Shown: positions 7,009 to 18,211, counted from the stretch's first letter. The stretch is DNA of 64,000 bases from Azonexus sp. (GCA_030691385.1 JAUYEI010000066.1:1-64000), one strand, 5' to 3'. The notes: generated by a model from the letters alone, not told the origin. Translations and numbers: made by a program.

Positions 7009-8915
7009 TCTTCGTGACCCTCCTCAATGGCCGCCGGGTCTTCCTTCGCCGCACCACCCGGCAGTTTGCCGAGCAGGTAGTAGTCGATGACCATGCGGGC
7101 GATCGGGGCTGCCGAGACAGCGCCAAATCCGCCATTTTCGACGAGCACGGCGAGGGCGATTTTCGGGTTGTCGGCCGGGGCGTAGGCGATGAACAGGGCG
7201 TGGTCGCGCAGCTCTTTCTTTGTGCTGCTTTCCTTGTACTGCGCACCTTTCAGCGAAAATACCTGGGCCGTGCCGGTCTTGCCGGCCGATTCATAAGGGG
7301 CGCCGGCAAAAGCGCGGGCACCGGTACCTTCCTTGTTCACGCCAACCATGGCCCGGCGGATCACATCGACATTGCTTTGCTTCAGTTGCAGGTCGCGGAT
7401 GGGTTTGGGCTCGACCGGACGTTTTTCGCCCGTCCTGGTATCAACCAGATAGCGCACGAGGTGCGGCCGGAACATCACGCCATTGTTGGCCAGCGTCGCC
7501 GTGGCCTGGGCCAGCTGGATCGGCGTGTAGGCGTTGTAGCCCTGGCCGATGCCGATCGAGATCGTTTCGCCGGCATACCATTTCTGCTGTTCGGGTTTCT
7601 TGAAACGCTGCTTCTTCCACGCCTGCGAGGGCAAAACGCCCTTCGACTCGCCGGCATCGTCCTTGCCGAGGTCGATGCCGGTACGCTGGCCGAGGCCGAA
7701 CTGGCCCATGAACCTGGAGATATTGTCGATCCCCATGTCGTTGGCCAGGATGTAGTAATAGGTGTCGCAGGAATGGACGATGGATTTGTACATGTCCACC
7801 ATGCCATGTCCGCCCTTCTTGTCGTCGCGGAACTGGTGGTTGCCGAAATTGTAGTAGCCCGGGTCGCTGATCGCCTGGCTCGGCGTGCGCTTGCCCATTT
7901 CCAGGGCGGCCAGGGCCATGAAAGGCTTGAAGGTCGAACCTGGCGGATAGGCGCCGTTGATCGCCCGGTTGACCATCGGCTTGTCCGGATGCTCGTTGAG
8001 CTCCTTCCAGTTGTCCGGTGTGATGCCGTCGACGAACAGGTTGGGATCATAGGTCGGCGTCGACACGAGGGCCAGGATGCCGCCGGTTTGCGGGTCGATG
8101 GCGACGAGCGAACCCTTGCGGTCGCCGAAAGCCTGCTCGGTAATTTGCTGCAGCTTGGCGTCCAGCGTCAGGGCCAGATTGTTGCCGGAAACCGGCGGAA
8201 TGCGCTTGAGGCTGCGCAGGGCGCGGCCGCCGGCATCGATCTCGACTTCCTCGTAACCGGTTTCGCCGTGCAGTTCGAATTCGTAATGTTGCTCGAGGCC
8301 GGTCTTGCCGACATGATCGGTGCCCTTGTAGTTGGCCTGGCGCTCCGATTCCTCGATCCATTTGAGGTCGCGTTCGGTGATCCGGCCAATATAGCCAATG
8401 GCGTGCGAGGCGATTGCACCCAGCGGATACTGGCGGAACAGCCGCGCCTTGACCTCGACACCGGGGAAACGATACCGATGCGCGGCAAACTTGGCGACCT
8501 CGGTATCGCTCAGGCGAGTGCGAATCGGGATCGATTCGAAATTCTTCGCCTCGTCGAGCAGGCGCTTGAAGCGCTTGCGATCCTTGGGCTGGATATCGAT
8601 TATTTCGGCTAGCGCATCGATGGTGGCCTCGAGTTGACCGGCCTGGGAGGGCGTTATTTCGAGCGTGAAGGCCGAATAATTGTGGGCCAGCACGACACCG
8701 TTGCGATCGGTAATGACGCCCCGATTGGGCACGATGGGGATCAGCGCGATGCGATTGTCTTCGGCCCGCGTCTGGTAGAAGTCATGCTGGATGACCTGCA
8801 GCCAGACAAAGCGGCCCAGCAGCACGCCAAAGGCGAGCAGCACGAATATCGCGGCAAAACCCAGGCGGAAGCGAAAACGGTCAACATCGGCTTCCGGATT
8901 GGTGAAATGGGACAC
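7005..8915 (-). CDS. mrdA: Penicillin-binding protein 2 (elongation transpeptidase)
   Basis: PBP2 cross-links side-wall peptidoglycan as the partner of RodA. The 636-residue chain has one N-terminal membrane helix (about 20-45), a PBP dimerisation domain with RGVITDRNG, and a transpeptidase domain with active-site STFK (about 326), SCD (about 381) and KTGTA (about 545). These three motifs are intact. The C-terminal tail is acidic. It lies between mreD and rodA with short gaps or overlaps, the usual order for this operon in betaproteobacteria. Confidence 0.97.
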   Translation of the reverse strand: MSHFTNPEADVDRFRFRLGFAAIFVLLAFGVLLGRFVWLQVIQHDFYQTRAEDNRIALIPIVPNRGVITDRNGVVLAHNYSAFTLEITPSQAGQLEATIDALAEIIDIQPKDRKRFKRLLDEAKNFESIPIRTRLSDTEVAKFAAHRYRFPGVEVKARLFRQYPLGAIASHAIGYIGRITERDLKWIEESERQANYKGTDHVGKTGLEQHYEFELHGETGYEEVEIDAGGRALRSLKRIPPVSGNNLALTLDAKLQQITEQAFGDRKGSLVAIDPQTGGILALVSTPTYDPNLFVDGITPDNWKELNEHPDKPMVNRAINGAYPPGSTFKPFMALAALEMGKRTPSQAISDPGYYNFGNHQFRDDKKGGHGMVDMYKSIVHSCDTYYYILANDMGIDNISRFMGQFGLGQRTGIDLGKDDAGESKGVLPSQAWKKQRFKKPEQQKWYAGETISIGIGQGYNAYTPIQLAQATATLANNGVMFRPHLVRYLVDTRTGEKRPVEPKPIRDLQLKQSNVDVIRRAMVGVNKEGTGARAFAGAPYESAGKTGTAQVFSLKGAQYKESSTKKELRDHALFIAYAPADNPKIALAVLVENGGFGAVSAAPIARMVIDYYLLGKLPGGAAKEDPAAIEEGHEE

Positions 8916-8933
8916 GTACTGCCTGCCTCGGTC

Positions 8934-9455
8934 TTAAATCGGGCGATTGGGATCCTGCTCGACCGGCCGGTATTGGGGCAGGAGCAGGATGAAGGTCGCC
9001 GGAATCCAGAGCAGGGTTGCCACGACAGGGCCGATAAAATAGCCCCAGCCCGGTACATCGGCGCCGACAGCAAGGCGCATCAAGGCCTGGAAGACTTGTG
9101 TGGCAAGTAGCAAGGGCAGCACCTGCAAGGCCTGCTGTACCAGCGGGAACCACAGGATGCGCCGCGACAACGCCGCAGATGTGTAGGCGAGCAGCACATA
9201 GGCGAAGCAATGCTGGCCGAGGACGGCACCATCGGCGACGTCCATGAGCAGGCCGAGGACAAAGGCCCAGCCCATGCCGACGCGGCGGAACTCACGAATA
9301 CACCAGAAGCACAGGACCAGTGCGACCCAGTCGGGAACGCCTGGCCAGTGAGCCGTTGGCAGAAAATTGAGGACGACGGCGCCGGCCAGGCTGAAGAAAA
9401 TGAACCAGGGCTGAACCGGCTGCAGGATGCGCGAAGAGGAAAAGGTCGGTTGCAT
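8934..9455 (-). CDS. mreD: Rod-shape-determining protein MreD
   Basis: MreD is a small integral membrane protein of the elongasome that works with MreC and MreB. The 173-residue chain is hydrophobic with about five predicted membrane helices; typical blocks are VPDWVALVLCFWCI and GLLMDVADGAVLGQHCFAYVLLAY. Its start overlaps the mreC stop by one base, and mrdA follows 18 bases downstream. Confidence 0.93.
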   Translation of the reverse strand: MQPTFSSSRILQPVQPWFIFFSLAGAVVLNFLPTAHWPGVPDWVALVLCFWCIREFRRVGMGWAFVLGLLMDVADGAVLGQHCFAYVLLAYTSAALSRRILWFPLVQQALQVLPLLLATQVFQALMRLAVGADVPGWGYFIGPVVATLLWIPATFILLLPQYRPVEQDPNRPI

Positions 9456-10393
9456 CAGTTTCCTTTGGCCATGGTTTTCTTTTTCTTGCCACCGAGTCCG
9501 GGCTTGTCGCTGCTGCCGGGTCGGCCGGCCGATTCCGGCGGGGCTGGGGGCAAGGGCTGGCGCGGGTCGAGGACCATGACCTCGCCGAAGTTTTCGACAC
9601 CGGCGATCGGCACACAGAAGATGCGGGCGAATGAATAGGCGCTGTCGCGTTCGATATTGACGATCCTGGCAACCGGGAAGCCGGGCAGATAGATGCCGTC
9701 CAGCCCTGAGGTGACGAGGACATCACCGATCTGGATGTCGGCATTCGCCGGCATGTAGCGCAGTTCGAGCTGGCCGTTGCCGAGACCGAAAACGACCGAG
9801 CGCTGGCCGCTGCGCACGATCTGTACCGGGACCACCTGATCCTTGTCGGTAATCAGCGTGATTTCGGCCGAGAACGGAAAAACGCGGGTGACCTGACCGA
9901 CGACGCCAGTCTCGTCGATGGCCGGCTGCCCAGCCACGATGCCGGCCTGCTGGCCCTTGTCGACAATGATCTTGCGCGAGAAGGGATCGCGCGCCGTGTA
10001 CAGGATCTGGGTGACCTGGCCGTTGGCTTTCTCACGCTCCTTGACCGACAGCAGTTTGCGCAGTCGTTCATTTTCGGCTTCGAGCTGAGCCAGTCGCTGC
10101 AGGTTGGGGGCGGTGGTCAGCTGGGCGTGCTTGAGCTCGTTGTTTTCGTGTTGCAGGCCGCGCATGCCCTGCAGATAACTGGCGGCATAGTCGACCAGGC
10201 TACCTGGCGTCTGGGCGACGCGCTGTACCGGGTCGACGACCAGCGCGATGCTCTGGCGCAGCAGGTCGAGGCTCTTGAAACGCAGGTCGACGACAAAGAT
10301 CGCCAGCGAAACGGCGATATAGAAAGTCAGAAGGGCCAGCGGCGCTGGCCCTTGCTTGAAGAACGGTGGAGGAGCGTGGTCGATGCCGGCCAT
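9455..10393 (-). CDS. mreC: Rod-shape-determining protein MreC
   Basis: MreC is an inner-membrane anchored periplasmic scaffold that activates PBP2-RodA. The 312-residue chain has one N-terminal membrane helix (about 20-40), a coiled coil (about 75-120, LQHENNELK through LRKLLSVKE) and a beta-rich domain with FSRKIIVDKGQQAGIVAGQPAI and DVLVTSGLDGIYLPGFPVA. The last 35 residues are a Pro/Gly/Lys-rich tail, as in other betaproteobacterial MreC proteins. It follows mreB by 30 bases. Confidence 0.95.
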   Translation of the reverse strand: MAGIDHAPPPFFKQGPAPLALLTFYIAVSLAIFVVDLRFKSLDLLRQSIALVVDPVQRVAQTPGSLVDYAASYLQGMRGLQHENNELKHAQLTTAPNLQRLAQLEAENERLRKLLSVKEREKANGQVTQILYTARDPFSRKIIVDKGQQAGIVAGQPAIDETGVVGQVTRVFPFSAEITLITDKDQVVPVQIVRSGQRSVVFGLGNGQLELRYMPANADIQIGDVLVTSGLDGIYLPGFPVARIVNIERDSAYSFARIFCVPIAGVENFGEVMVLDPRQPLPPAPPESAGRPGSSDKPGLGGKKKKTMAKGN

Positions 10394-10423
10394 CGCTTAA
10401 ACCTGTCGTGCTGCGGTCAATGG

Positions 10424-11568
<1,145 letters not shown>

Positions 11569-11856
11569 ATGTCGCTCACATTAGAACAGGTTAAACGCAT
11601 CGCTCATCTCGCCCGGATCGAGATCAGCGATGCCGAAGCGCTGACCACCCAGGGTCACCTCAATGGCATCTTCCAGCTGATCGAGGAAATGCAGGCGGTC
11701 GATACCCGTGGCGTCGAACCGATGGCCCATGCTCAGGATGTCAGCCAGCGCCTGCGCGAGGATGCCGTCACCGAAGGTGACCGTCGCGCCGCCTACCAGG
11801 CTGTCGCCCCGGATACCGAAGCCGGCCTCTATCTCGTGCCGAAGGTGATCGAATGA
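11569..11856 (+). CDS. gatC: Asp-tRNA(Asn)/Glu-tRNA(Gln) amidotransferase subunit C
   Basis: GatC stabilises the GatA-GatB amidotransferase that converts mischarged Glu-tRNA(Gln) or Asp-tRNA(Asn). The 95-residue chain [20 protein letters not shown] with [15 protein letters not shown] at the end is typical. The start at 11569 is set by family length; the frame is open further upstream but that stretch is promoter region. The stop overlaps the gatA start as ATGA. Confidence 0.95.
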   Translation: MSLTLEQVKRIAHLARIEISDAEALTTQGHLNGIFQLIEEMQAVDTRGVEPMAHAQDVSQRLREDAVTEGDRRAAYQAVAPDTEAGLYLVPKVIE

Positions 11857-13307
11857 TCAACAAGAGCCTGAAGCAGTTGTCGCAGGCCTTGGCCGCAAAA
11901 CAGATTTCGAGCGTCGAACTGTCGACGCTCTTTCTGGATCGCATCGAGCGCCTGAATCCGACGCTCAACGCCTTTGTCACGGTCGACCGGAAAAAAAGCC
12001 TGAAAATGGCATTGGCTGCCGATGCCCGTATTGCCGCGGGCACGGCCGGCCCGCTGACCGGCATCCCGATCGCCCAGAAGGACATCTTCTGCGCCGAAGG
12101 CTGGACGACAACCTGCGGCTCGAAAATGCTGGCTAATTTCGTCTCGCCCTATGACGCGACGGTCATTCACAAAATGCACGCCGAAGCCGGTCTGGTGTCG
12201 CTGGGCAAGACGAACATGGACGAATTCGCCATGGGTTCGTCGAATGAAACCTCGTTTTTCGGCCCGGTGCGCAATCCGTGGGATACCAGCCGCGTTCCCG
12301 GCGGCTCCTCCGGGGGCTCGGCGGCTGCGGTTGCTGCCCGTCTGGCGCCGGCGGCGACAGGCACCGATACCGGCGGCTCGATCCGCCAGCCGGCCGCACT
12401 GTGCAATCTGACCGGCCTGAAACCGACTTACGGCGTCGTTTCGCGTTACGGCATGATCGCCTTCGCCTCGTCGCTCGATCAGGGCGGCCCGATGGCAGCC
12501 AGTGCCGAAGATTGCGCGTTGTTGCTCAATACCATGGTCGGCTTCGACGAGCGCGATTCAACCTCGCTGGATCGTCCGGTCGAGGACTACACCCGCGATC
12601 TGGAAAAACCGCTCAACGGTTTGCGCATCGGCCTGCCCAAGGAATTCTTCGGCGAAGGCTGCGATGCCGAAGTGATGACTGCCGTGCGTGCCGCGATCGC
12701 TGAATACGAAAAGCTCGGCGCGACGACGGTCGAAGTCTCGCTGCCCAATTCGCATTTGTCGGTCCCGGCCTATTACGTCATCGCGCCGGCCGAGGCCAGT
12801 TCCAATCTGTCGCGCTTCGATGGCGCGCGTTACGGCTATCGCGCCCCCGAGTACGATAATCTCGAGCAGATGTACGAAAAGACGCGGGCGCAGGGATTTG
12901 GTGCCGAGGTCAAACGGCGCATCATGATCGGCGCCTATGTGTTGTCGCACGGTTATTACGATGCTTATTACCTGCAGGCGCAGCGCATCCGTCGCCTGAT
13001 CGCCAACGATTTCGTCGAGGCCTTCAAGTCCTGTGACGTGATCATGGGGCCGACCTCGCCGTCGACCGCCTTCAAGCTCGGTGAAAAAGCGGCCGATCCG
13101 GTCCAGATGTACCTCTCGGACATCTACACGATTGCCGTGAATCTGGCCGGGCTGCCCGGCATGTCGATTCCCTGCGGATTCGCCGGCGGCTTGCCGGTTG
13201 GCCTCCAGTTGATCGGCAATTATTTTGCCGAAGGGCAATTGCTCAACGTGGCGCACCGTTATCAGCAGGCGACCGACTGGCATCAGCGCCGGGCGGCCAT
13301 CGAATAG
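11853..13307 (+). CDS. gatA: Asp-tRNA(Asn)/Glu-tRNA(Gln) amidotransferase subunit A
   Basis: GatA is the amidase that releases ammonia from glutamine for the GatB site. The 484-residue chain has the amidase signature with catalytic Lys76 (PIAQKDIF) and the Gly/Ser-rich block [10 protein letters not shown] with [11 protein letters not shown] about 150-175, which supplies the cis-Ser and nucleophile Ser. The family is full length. Residues about 43-52 ([10 protein letters not shown]), in a variable helix, are encoded by a copy of the dispersed motif. It overlaps gatC by 4 bases; a lipoprotein gene separates it from gatB. Confidence 0.97.
   Translation: MINKSLKQLSQALAAKQISSVELSTLFLDRIERLNPTLNAFVTVDRKKSLKMALAADARIAAGTAGPLTGIPIAQKDIFCAEGWTTTCGSKMLANFVSPYDATVIHKMHAEAGLVSLGKTNMDEFAMGSSNETSFFGPVRNPWDTSRVPGGSSGGSAAAVAARLAPAATGTDTGGSIRQPAALCNLTGLKPTYGVVSRYGMIAFASSLDQGGPMAASAEDCALLLNTMVGFDERDSTSLDRPVEDYTRDLEKPLNGLRIGLPKEFFGEGCDAEVMTAVRAAIAEYEKLGATTVEVSLPNSHLSVPAYYVIAPAEASSNLSRFDGARYGYRAPEYDNLEQMYEKTRAQGFGAEVKRRIMIGAYVLSHGYYDAYYLQAQRIRRLIANDFVEAFKSCDVIMGPTSPSTAFKLGEKAADPVQMYLSDIYTIAVNLAGLPGMSIPCGFAGGLPVGLQLIGNYFAEGQLLNVAHRYQQATDWHQRRAAIE
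11976..12008 (+). repeat. Dispersed uptake-like motif, copy 3 (inside gatA)
   Basis: The plus strand reads ACGGTCGACCGGAAAAAAAG, then CCTGAAAATG. It is read in frame as [10 protein letters not shown]. Confidence 0.7.
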
Positions 13308-13309
13308 GC

Positions 13310-13843
13310 ATGTGGCGGCGTCTGCTGCTGGTTGTCGTTCTGGCAGCGGCCGGTTGTGCCGAGGTCGAAAAGCAGCCGGAAATCCTTGCTGGCGACGAGC
13401 CGGTGGCCGAGAAGCAGGTGACTGAAAGCAAGGAGCCGAAGTTCAAGAACTCGACGCTCAAGTATCTGGCCAATCGCAACCTCAAGCCGCAGCCGACGCG
13501 GCCGCTCAATGTCCGCTCGCGCTGTACGCATCGCGATGCCATCGGGACGCAGACGCGGCTCGACCTGCTGGTCAAGGAGGCCCAGGTCAAGACCTTCGTC
13601 GCCCAGGTCAGCATGAAGGGGCACGGCACCTGCCGCTTTGATCTAAACGAGTTCGAGCAGGTCGAAAAAATGCCGCAGGCCTTGCTGCGCCACAAGAAAC
13701 AGTCGGATTGCCTGGTTCGCATGTGGGAGCAGGGTCCGAAAGTAACGATTGCATTCAACAGTTGCCCCAGGTCCTGCGACGGGCAGGCCTTCGAGTATCT
13801 CTGGCCGATCATGGTCGAGGCGAAGAGCGGGCAGTGTTTCTGA
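13310..13843 (+). CDS. Putative lipoprotein of unknown function, between gatA and gatB
   Basis: I do not recognise this family. The 177-residue chain starts with a lipoprotein signal ([16 protein letters not shown]) and then a charged, likely flexible stretch (about 20-60). A globular part follows with six Cys in the mature chain (RSRCTH, GTCRF, SDCLV, NSCPRSC and the penultimate SGQCF), consistent with disulfides in the periplasm. It begins 2 bases after the gatA stop and ends 13 bases before gatB, so it is almost certainly co-transcribed with amidotransferase genes, to which it has no obvious functional link. Confidence 0.75.
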   Translation: MWRRLLLVVVLAAAGCAEVEKQPEILAGDEPVAEKQVTESKEPKFKNSTLKYLANRNLKPQPTRPLNVRSRCTHRDAIGTQTRLDLLVKEAQVKTFVAQVSMKGHGTCRFDLNEFEQVEKMPQALLRHKKQSDCLVRMWEQGPKVTIAFNSCPRSCDGQAFEYLWPIMVEAKSGQCF

Positions 13844-13856
13844 AACGGATGAAGCG

Positions 13857-15311
13857 ATGAATCAGTGGGAAGTAGTGATCGGTATCGAAACGCACGCGCA
13901 ACTGGCGACGGTTTCGAAGATTTTCTCGGGCGCCTCGACGGCCTTTGGCGCCGAGCCGAATACGCAGGCGTGCGCGGTCGACTTGGCCTTGCCGGGCGTC
14001 TTGCCGGTTCTCAACAAGAAGGCGGTTGAGTGCGCCATTCGCTTCGGCCTGGCCATCGGCGCCGAAGTCGCCCAGAAATCGGTTTTCGCCCGCAAAAATT
14101 ACTTCTATCCCGATCTGCCCAAGGGCTACCAGATCAGCCAGATGGACCTGCCCGTCGTCGTCGGCGGCAACATCACGCTGCAGGTCGGCCAGGGTGACAA
14201 GGCTTACGAGAAGGTTGTTCGCCTGACGCGCGCCCATCTCGAAGAAGATGCCGGCAAGTCACTGCACGAAGACTTCCAGGGCAAGTCGGGCATTGACCTC
14301 AACCGCGCCGGCACGCCCCTGCTCGAAATCGTTTCCGAGCCGGACATGCGTTCGTCAGACGAAGCGGTCGCCTACGCCAAGTCGCTGCATGCGCTGGTGC
14401 AGTGGATCGGCATCTGCGACGGCAACATGCAGGAAGGCTCCTTCCGCTGCGACGCCAACGTTTCGGTGCGGCCGAAGGGTCAGGCCGAATTCGGTACCCG
14501 GCGCGAGATCAAAAACCTCAACTCCTTCCGTTTCCTCAAGGAAGCCATCGACTTCGAAGTCCAGTGGCAGATCAACGAAATCGAGGAAGGCCGCAGGATT
14601 CAGCAGGCCACCGTGCTGTTCGACCCGGATAGCGGCGAAACACGCATGATGCGTAGCAAGGAAGACGCGCACGATTACCGTTATTTTCCCGATCCTGACT
14701 TGCTGCCGCTGGTTATTTCGAGCGAATGGATCGCCCGCGTCCAGGGCGAGCTGCCGGAATTGCCGGTTCAGATGCGCGAGCGTTTCGTCAGCGAATTCGG
14801 GCTGTCCAATTACGACGCGACGACGCTGACTGCCAATTCCGAAATTGCCGCTTTTTTCCAGTTGACCGTGGGAATCGCTGGAAAGCAGAACGCCAAGCCC
14901 TGTGCCAACTGGGTCATGGTCGATCTCGCTGCCCGCCTTAACAGGGATGGCAAGGAAATCGCCGAATCGCCGGTGTCGGCTGCCCAACTGGCCGGTCTGA
15001 TCCTGCGCATCGCTGACAACACCATTTCGAACAACATCGCCAAGAAGGTGTTCGAAGCCTTGTGGAATGATGAGGGAGCAACGGCCGACGAAGTCATCGA
15101 CAAGCAGGGTTTGAAGCAGATCACCGACAGCGGTGCCATCGAGGCGCTGGTCGATGAGGTGCTGGCGGCCAATCCCGCCAACGTTGCCGAGTTCAAATCC
15201 GGCAAGGAAAAGGCCTTCAACGCCTTGGTCGGTCAGGTCATGAAGGCGGCCAAAGGCAAGGCCAATCCACAGCAGGTCAATGACCTGCTCAAGCAGAAAC
15301 TGGCGGGTTGA
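13857..15311 (+). CDS. gatB: Asp-tRNA(Asn)/Glu-tRNA(Gln) amidotransferase subunit B
   Basis: GatB binds mischarged tRNA and carries the transamidation site. The 484-residue chain has the N-terminal cradle ([28 protein letters not shown]), the [17 protein letters not shown]-like block and a C-terminal YqeY-type helical tail ([29 protein letters not shown]). The start at 13857 gives the family N-terminus. In the linker before the tail, [12 protein letters not shown] is encoded by a copy of the dispersed motif. Its stop codon directly abuts the stop of the convergent next gene (TGATCA). Confidence 0.97.
   Translation: MNQWEVVIGIETHAQLATVSKIFSGASTAFGAEPNTQACAVDLALPGVLPVLNKKAVECAIRFGLAIGAEVAQKSVFARKNYFYPDLPKGYQISQMDLPVVVGGNITLQVGQGDKAYEKVVRLTRAHLEEDAGKSLHEDFQGKSGIDLNRAGTPLLEIVSEPDMRSSDEAVAYAKSLHALVQWIGICDGNMQEGSFRCDANVSVRPKGQAEFGTRREIKNLNSFRFLKEAIDFEVQWQINEIEEGRRIQQATVLFDPDSGETRMMRSKEDAHDYRYFPDPDLLPLVISSEWIARVQGELPELPVQMRERFVSEFGLSNYDATTLTANSEIAAFFQLTVGIAGKQNAKPCANWVMVDLAARLNRDGKEIAESPVSAAQLAGLILRIADNTISNNIAKKVFEALWNDEGATADEVIDKQGLKQITDSGAIEALVDEVLAANPANVAEFKSGKEKAFNALVGQVMKAAKGKANPQQVNDLLKQKLAG
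14841..14877 (-). repeat. Dispersed uptake-like motif, copy 4 (inside gatB)
   Basis: The minus strand reads ACGGTCAACTGGAAAAAAG, then CGGCAATTTC. In gatB it is read as [10 protein letters not shown], a different reading frame from the gatA copy. Confidence 0.7.
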
Positions 15312-15947
15312 TCAGCGGATTGGCGCGGGCGTGGCCGGTAGCGGCCGGCGCGTCAATTCGAAATAGCGCTTGCGGTCCGCGTCATACTTGGCCTTGATTG
15401 AGTCGAAATCGCGCTTCTTGATATCAAGCAACTCCTGCTGGAGCTTGATCTCGTGATCGATGGCGCGCAAGTCTCGCTCAAGGTCTGGCGGCAAGGATTT
15501 CTTCTTGTAGAACTCGGCCTCGTCCTCGAATTTCTTGCGCTTGGTGCGTGCCTGGTCGATGCGTGCAATCGTTGCCAGAATGGCCAGGTTCACATCAGCC
15601 TCGGCCTTGCGCTGGGCAAGGTCGATGTCTTCAGGCATGGCATAAGTGTCGAGCAGGGCCTGGTCACGCCGGCGCTGCTCGCGGCTGGCATCTTCAAGCT
15701 GCTTGCGCCGCTTGTTTTCAAGAGCCTGCTCGGCTTTTTGCTCCGGCGTCAGTGCCGCGCCAACTTCCTTGACAATGTTGCCGCCACTGTCCAGTACGCG
15801 ATAGGCGCGTCCCCGGCACTGTTCGGGCAATACGTCGCCGCACACCCGGCGGCCGTTGCTCGGGTCGTTGCAGCAGTAAAACTCGCCCGCCGCCTGCGCC
15901 GAGCCAAGCGACATCAAGAACAGAGGGGCGAGGAGCAGCTTACGCAT
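15312..15947 (-). CDS. Secreted coiled-coil protein of unknown function (DUF4124-like N-terminus)
   Basis: The 211-residue chain starts with a Sec signal peptide ([19 protein letters not shown]). A short Cys-containing segment ([22 protein letters not shown]) follows, resembling the DUF4124-type modules found near the N-terminus of many betaproteobacterial periplasmic proteins. The remaining 140 residues are highly charged and helical ([21 protein letters not shown] and later [23 protein letters not shown]), predicted coiled coil. The start at 15947 overlaps the end of pyrE by 8 bases, so the two are co-transcribed. The function is not known. Confidence 0.75.
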   Translation of the reverse strand: MRKLLLAPLFLMSLGSAQAAGEFYCCNDPSNGRRVCGDVLPEQCRGRAYRVLDSGGNIVKEVGAALTPEQKAEQALENKRRKQLEDASREQRRRDQALLDTYAMPEDIDLAQRKAEADVNLAILATIARIDQARTKRKKFEDEAEFYKKKSLPPDLERDLRAIDHEIKLQQELLDIKKRDFDSIKAKYDADRKRYFELTRRPLPATPAPIR

Positions 15948-16581
15948 GTATGCCGTACTGCTCCCGATAGCGGGTAACGGCATCGCGGTGGACAGCAAAT
16001 TCCGGATGGTGGGCGAGGAAAGACATCAAGTCGCTGAGCCCGGCCACGGCGATGACCGGAATGTCATAGTCGCGCTGGACTTCCTGAACCGCCGACAGTT
16101 CGCCCTGGCCGCGTTCCTGACGGTCCAGCGCAATCAGCACACCGGCCGGGGTGGCGCCGGCGGCGCGGATCAGTTCGACCGATTCGCGCACCGAGGTGCC
16201 GGCCGAAATCACGTCATCGACAATCAGTACGCGGCCGCTCAGCGGCGCTCCGACAATGTTGCCGCCTTCGCCGTGATCCTTGGCTTCCTTGCGGTTGTAG
16301 GCAAAAGGGAAATTCTTGCCGCGCTGGGCCAGGGCAACGGTGATCGCTGTGACCAGCGGAATGCCCTTGTAGGCCGGGCCGAACAGCATGTCGAACTGGA
16401 CGCCGCCGGCTTCAGCCGCTTTCGCGTAGAATTCGGCGAGACGGCCGAGCGAATTGCCGTCGTTGAACAAGCCGGCATTGAAGAAATAGGGCGAGAGCCT
16501 TCCCGCCTTGGTTTTGAATTCGCCAAAGCGCAGTACCTGGCAGCTCAGCGCGAAATCGATGAAATCCTGACGAAAATCCAT
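15940..16581 (-). CDS. pyrE: Orotate phosphoribosyltransferase
   Basis: PyrE makes orotidine 5'-phosphate from orotate and PRPP in pyrimidine synthesis. The 213-residue chain has the PRPP-binding loop [17 protein letters not shown] (about 120-137) and the [13 protein letters not shown]-like catalytic loop ([14 protein letters not shown]). The start at 16581 is chosen for [10 protein letters not shown] and an upstream GGAACAAT; the open frame extends further but has no support. It is divergent from xth with a 47-base gap. Confidence 0.96.
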   Translation of the reverse strand: MDFRQDFIDFALSCQVLRFGEFKTKAGRLSPYFFNAGLFNDGNSLGRLAEFYAKAAEAGGVQFDMLFGPAYKGIPLVTAITVALAQRGKNFPFAYNRKEAKDHGEGGNIVGAPLSGRVLIVDDVISAGTSVRESVELIRAAGATPAGVLIALDRQERGQGELSAVQEVQRDYDIPVIAVAGLSDLMSFLAHHPEFAVHRDAVTRYREQYGIHA

Positions 16582-16628
16582 ATTGTTCCATTCTATTCGA
16601 CCGGGAAAACCGGGCCGATCATTGCACA

Positions 16629-17408
16629 ATGTTACGCATCATCTCCCTGAATCTCAATGGCATCCGCTCTGCCTGGAGCAAAAATGTCCTGCCCTGGGCC
16701 GTCTCGCAGAATGCTGACATTTTTTGTCTGCAGGAACTGAAAGCGCAATTACCGGACTTGACACCGGAAATGATGGTGCCGGACGGCATGCATGCCTTCT
16801 ATCACTGTGCCGAAAAGAAAGGTTACAGCGGCGTCGGTATCTGGAGCAAACAGCCACCGGACCGCGTGGTCGAGGGCTTCGATGGTGGCGAGTTCGACGC
16901 CGAAGGGCGATATATCCGGGCCGATTTCGACAATCTGTCGGTTATCTCGCTCTACCTGCCGTCGGGCTCGTCGTCGCCAGAGCGGCAGGAAGCCAAGTTC
17001 CGCTTTCTCGACATATTTTTCCCGGAAATGCTCGCGCTGCGCGCCGAAGGTCGGGAAATCGTCCTGTGCGGTGACTGGAACATCGCACATCAGGCCATCG
17101 ATCTGAAAAACTGGAAGTCGAACCAGAAAAACTCGGGCTTTCTGCCCGAAGAGCGCGCCTGGCTCAGCCGGGTCTTTGACGAGCAGGGCTGGGTCGACGT
17201 CTATCGGCGTCTCTACCCGGACGCGGGTGAAACTGCCTACACTTGGTGGAGTAATCGCGGCCAGGCCTGGGCCAAGAATGTCGGTTGGCGGATCGACTAC
17301 CAGATCGCCACGCCGGGTATTGCCGCGTCTGCTGAAAAGGCTGAAGTCTACAAGGCCGAGCGATTTTCCGATCATGCGCCGCTGATCATTGACTACAACT
17401 ACAAATAA
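16629..17408 (+). CDS. xth: Exodeoxyribonuclease III / AP endonuclease
   Basis: Xth cleaves abasic sites and trims 3' ends in base excision repair. The 259-residue chain has the family motifs [17 protein letters not shown] (metal-binding Glu), [18 protein letters not shown] (catalytic Asp and Asn) and [10 protein letters not shown] (Asp-His) at the C-terminus. Length is normal. It stands alone, divergent from pyrE. Confidence 0.96.
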   Translation: MLRIISLNLNGIRSAWSKNVLPWAVSQNADIFCLQELKAQLPDLTPEMMVPDGMHAFYHCAEKKGYSGVGIWSKQPPDRVVEGFDGGEFDAEGRYIRADFDNLSVISLYLPSGSSSPERQEAKFRFLDIFFPEMLALRAEGREIVLCGDWNIAHQAIDLKNWKSNQKNSGFLPEERAWLSRVFDEQGWVDVYRRLYPDAGETAYTWWSNRGQAWAKNVGWRIDYQIATPGIAASAEKAEVYKAERFSDHAPLIIDYNYK

Positions 17409-17422
17409 GCATTCAATCTGAA

Positions 17423-17451
17423 TTGATTTCGCTGCACAGTAGGGATAATCT
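17423..17451 (+). promoter_or_regulatory. Probable sigma-70 promoter for the yqjD-like operon
   Basis: TTGATT (17423-17428) and TAATCT (17446-17451) are separated by 17 bases and lie about 35 bases before the YqjD-like start. Confidence 0.55.
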
Positions 17452-17484
17452 GTACTTCTGCTTAACTCACCAACGAGGTTGAAA

Positions 17485-17799
17485 ATGTCCGAAGAAATGA
17501 CTGTTGCCAACAAGGAAAAACTGGTCACCGATCTGAAGGTAGTGATCTCCGATACCGAAGAATTGCTGCGTGCCACCGCCGGTGCCGCTGGCGAAAAGGT
17601 GAGTGAACTTCGTGAACGTCTGGGCGTTCGCCTGCGTGACACCAAGGAGCGCGTTCTCGATCTCGAAGCCGCTTTGGTCGACAAGACCAAGGCTGCCGCG
17701 CGTGCTACCGATGATTTCGTGCACGAAGAGCCCTGGAAAGCCGTCGGTGTTGCCGCGGCGCTGGGTCTTGCGCTTGGCGTGCTGATCGGTCGTCGCTAA
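17485..17799 (+). CDS. DUF883 family protein, YqjD/ElaB-like ribosome-associated membrane protein
   Basis: The 104-residue chain has a charged helical body and a C-terminal membrane anchor (EPWKAVGVAAALGLALGVLIGRR), the DUF883 hallmark of YqjD/ElaB. In E. coli these tail-anchored proteins bind ribosomes in stationary phase; the role here is inferred. The ATG at 17485 follows GAGG and is preferred over a TTG 6 bases upstream. It heads a four-gene run of small membrane proteins with very short gaps. Confidence 0.88.
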   Translation: MSEEMTVANKEKLVTDLKVVISDTEELLRATAGAAGEKVSELRERLGVRLRDTKERVLDLEAALVDKTKAAARATDDFVHEEPWKAVGVAAALGLALGVLIGRR

Positions 17800-17803
17800 G
17801 CGA

Positions 17804-18211
17804 ATGGCCGAACAGGCAGGCGGTGAAGCGGGCCGCGAAGGCCTCTTCGCCGCACTGAAAAACAGCGCCGCGACACTGATCGCGATCGGTAAGACGCGTG
17901 CCGAACTCCTGGTTACCGAGCTTGAGGAAGAGAAACTTCGCCTCATGTCGCTCTGGTCGAAGGCGATCGGCGCGGCGTTCATGCTTGCTGTGGGCGTTGT
18001 CCTGGCCATATTTTGCCTGGCGCTGGCTTTCTGGGAGCACCGGGTTATTGTTTTCGGCATCTTTGCGGTGCTGTTCATCGGTGGTGCCCTGTTCCTGATC
18101 GCTTCGCTGAAGCGGCAGACGGCGCAACCGAGCAAGATGTTCCGGGCGAGTTTGTCGGAGCTGGAAGCTGACATGGCCCTTTTGCGTCGCCATCGCAAGA
18201 AGTCGGAATGA
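17804..18211 (+). CDS. YqjE-like (phage-holin superfamily III type) membrane protein
   Basis: The 135-residue chain has an N-terminal amphipathic part, two adjacent membrane helices (about 45-70 and 75-97) and a charged C-terminus (MALLRRHRKKSE), as in YqjE. It begins 4 bases after the DUF883 gene and overlaps the next gene by 4 bases (ATGA). YqjD-YqjE-YqjK form a conserved cluster in enterobacteria and many betaproteobacteria; the molecular function is not established. Confidence 0.85.
   Translation: MAEQAGGEAGREGLFAALKNSAATLIAIGKTRAELLVTELEEEKLRLMSLWSKAIGAAFMLAVGVVLAIFCLALAFWEHRVIVFGIFAVLFIGGALFLIASLKRQTAQPSKMFRASLSELEADMALLRRHRKKSE

Noticed and set aside
7960-7985. CCGGTTGACC in mrdA
   Set aside because: It encodes VNRAINGAYPPGS, part of the conserved block before the active site of PBP2, and lacks the rest of the motif.
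7014-8612. Long open frame on plus opposite mrdA
   Set aside because: Antisense to a complete PBP2 with intact active-site motifs; no domain in the shadow frame.
16588-16612. TTCGACCGGGAAAACCGG between pyrE and xth as a motif copy
   Set aside because: Only a partial core match and no AT tracts; too weak.
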